5,564 bases of DNA from Methylovirgula sp. Its GTDB lineage: Bacteria; Pseudomonadota; Alphaproteobacteria; Rhizobiales; Beijerinckiaceae. The translations under genes and the position numbers were made by a program. Shown piece by piece: positions 4,700 through 5,564 of this stretch (position 1 is its first letter; each line of letters opens with the position of its first letter). The notes under the pieces were generated by a model. It had not been told where the DNA came from, did no database searches, and saw only the letters and a program-made list of their open reading frames with translations. The stretch is from assembly GCA_025356505.1 (NCBI GenBank), contig JANXSV010000194.1:1-5564 (forward strand), written 5' to 3'.

Positions 4700-5564
4700 T
4701 TGAGCGATCAGGCCAGACCACGCAAAATTTTATTTGTCCAGACGCAAGCTGAAAATGCTGGAGCGCAGGAGATCTCGCGTATTCTGGGTGAAAGCCTTGC
4801 TGCGCGGGGCCACGACGTTCATCACCTGTTTTTTTTCCGGCGCACTTCGGGATTTGATAATCAGCCGAATACGGAATTTTGTGCGCTGGAGCGGCCATCA
4901 AATCCCCTCGCTTTTGCGCGGTTTCTCCTTGCGCTGTTCCACGCGTTCCGGCGAATTAAACCGGATGTGACGTTGCCTTTGCAACATTATGGCAACGTTA
5001 TCGGCGGCATCGTGGCGCGTGTCGCGGGACTGAAAAACATCGTTGCCTCGACAACATCGGCACCTGCAACTATGAATGCTGCCGTGCGCATGGCTGATCT
5101 TGCCTGCGGCACGCTGGGTGTTTACGACAAGATTATTGTCAATTCAGAAGATACCCAAAAAGACTACGGCAAATGGCCGTTAAGCTACAGAAATCGGATG
5201 GTCAGAATTGATCACGGATTTGAAGACAAAACGGCGCATACCTCCAAATTTGACGCGCGCGCGTTGCTCAATTTGCCCCAGAACGTCACTCTGCTTGGAT
5301 GCGTTGCCCGATTGCACCCTTTGAAATGTCTTGACGCCAATATCGCGTTGCTTTCTGACAATGCTGATTGGCACTATGCCCACGCCGGGCAGGGAGCTGA
5401 GCTCGAACCATTGCTCGCACTGGCGAAGTCGCTGGGATGCCTTGAACGGGTTCATTTTCTTGGCGAAATAAGCCCCAAGTCCATCGGCACGTTCTTGGCT
5501 GCCCTTGATGTTTTTGTGTTTCCAAGCGCTTCCGAAACGTTTGGTCTCGCGCCAGTGGAGGCGG
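4700..5564 (+). CDS. Glycosyltransferase, GT-B fold, family-4-like (partial at the 3' end)
   Basis: Probably transfers a sugar from a nucleotide-sugar to a glycan or lipid acceptor, perhaps for surface polysaccharide or lipopolysaccharide; donor and acceptor are unknown. The frame runs 288 codons to the window edge without a stop; the family usually has 340-400 residues. The N-terminal Rossmann half begins RKILFVQTQAENAGAQEISR (residues 8-27), with the AGAQE segment where relatives have a GG-AE loop. The C-terminal half shows CVARLHPLKCLD (201-212) with donor-phosphate residues Arg204 and Lys209, AGQGAELEPLLALAKSLG (229-246), VHFLGEI (251-257), and SETFGLAPVE with Glu279 and Glu287 (the E-X7-E signature). 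The TTG start was chosen because AAAGG (4688-4692) lies seven bases ahead and it gives a normal short N-terminus; no in-frame ATG occurs before residue 125. It starts 16 bases after the hslO stop, so co-transcription is likely. Cys210 replaces the usual Gly after the lysine. Confidence 0.9.
   Translation, partial: MSDQARPRKILFVQTQAENAGAQEISRILGESLAARGHDVHHLFFFRRTSGFDNQPNTEFCALERPSNPLAFARFLLALFHAFRRIKPDVTLPLQHYGNVIGGIVARVAGLKNIVASTTSAPATMNAAVRMADLACGTLGVYDKIIVNSEDTQKDYGKWPLSYRNRMVRIDHGFEDKTAHTSKFDARALLNLPQNVTLLGCVARLHPLKCLDANIALLSDNADWHYAHAGQGAELEPLLALAKSLGCLERVHFLGEISPKSIGTFLAALDVFVFPSASETFGLAPVEA

Noticed and set aside
1..5564. CRISPR array, tRNA or rRNA genes, insertion sequence or phage attachment site
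   Set aside because: I saw no regularly spaced repeats, no tRNA-like T-arm with cloverleaf, no transposase and no terminal inverted repeats.

Overview
The window looks like chromosomal DNA from an alphaproteobacterium, most likely of the Rhizobiales/Hyphomicrobiales type. The evidence is a clear gcrA gene (GcrA is an alphaproteobacterial cell-cycle regulator) facing an argD-argF-hslO operon, an arrangement I know from that order. Base composition is moderately GC-rich. I cannot name the genus.

Layout. On the minus strand, 1-501 holds the first 167 codons of a DHA2-type (EmrB/QacA-like) MFS efflux transporter whose 3' part lies outside the window. After a gap of about 200 bases (502-705), which holds a possible promoter for the transporter and a terminator-like hairpin behind gcrA, comes gcrA at 706-1230, also on the minus strand. 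A 353-base divergent region (1231-1583) separates gcrA from the plus-strand operon. The operon is argD (acetylornithine aminotransferase, 1584-2798), argF (ornithine carbamoyltransferase, 2795-3727) and hslO (Hsp33, 3724-4683). A family-4-like glycosyltransferase follows from a TTG start at 4700 and runs off the right edge.

How the genes fit. ArgD and ArgF are two steps of arginine synthesis. argD/argF and argF/hslO each overlap by the four bases ATGA, so translation is probably coupled. hslO adds a redox-activated chaperone to the same transcript. The glycosyltransferase starts 16 bases after the hslO stop and is probably co-transcribed; its sugar and acceptor are unknown.

The part most worth attention is the gcrA-argD intergenic region. 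It contains (a) one-mismatch matches to a CtrA box and to a relaxed DnaA box, plus a tight cluster of GANTC (CcrM) sites, next to the gene of the regulator that reads GANTC methylation; (b) a 14-base inverted repeat (13/14) with copies about 80 bases apart; (c) a perfect 8-bp GC-rich hairpin with a T-rich tail at the argD 5' end; and (d) a possible 15-codon leader peptide ending in three arginine codons and a stop, just ahead of argD, whose ATG sits where a predicted promoter would start transcription. Item (d) is a candidate arginine-sensing leader and is a hypothesis only.
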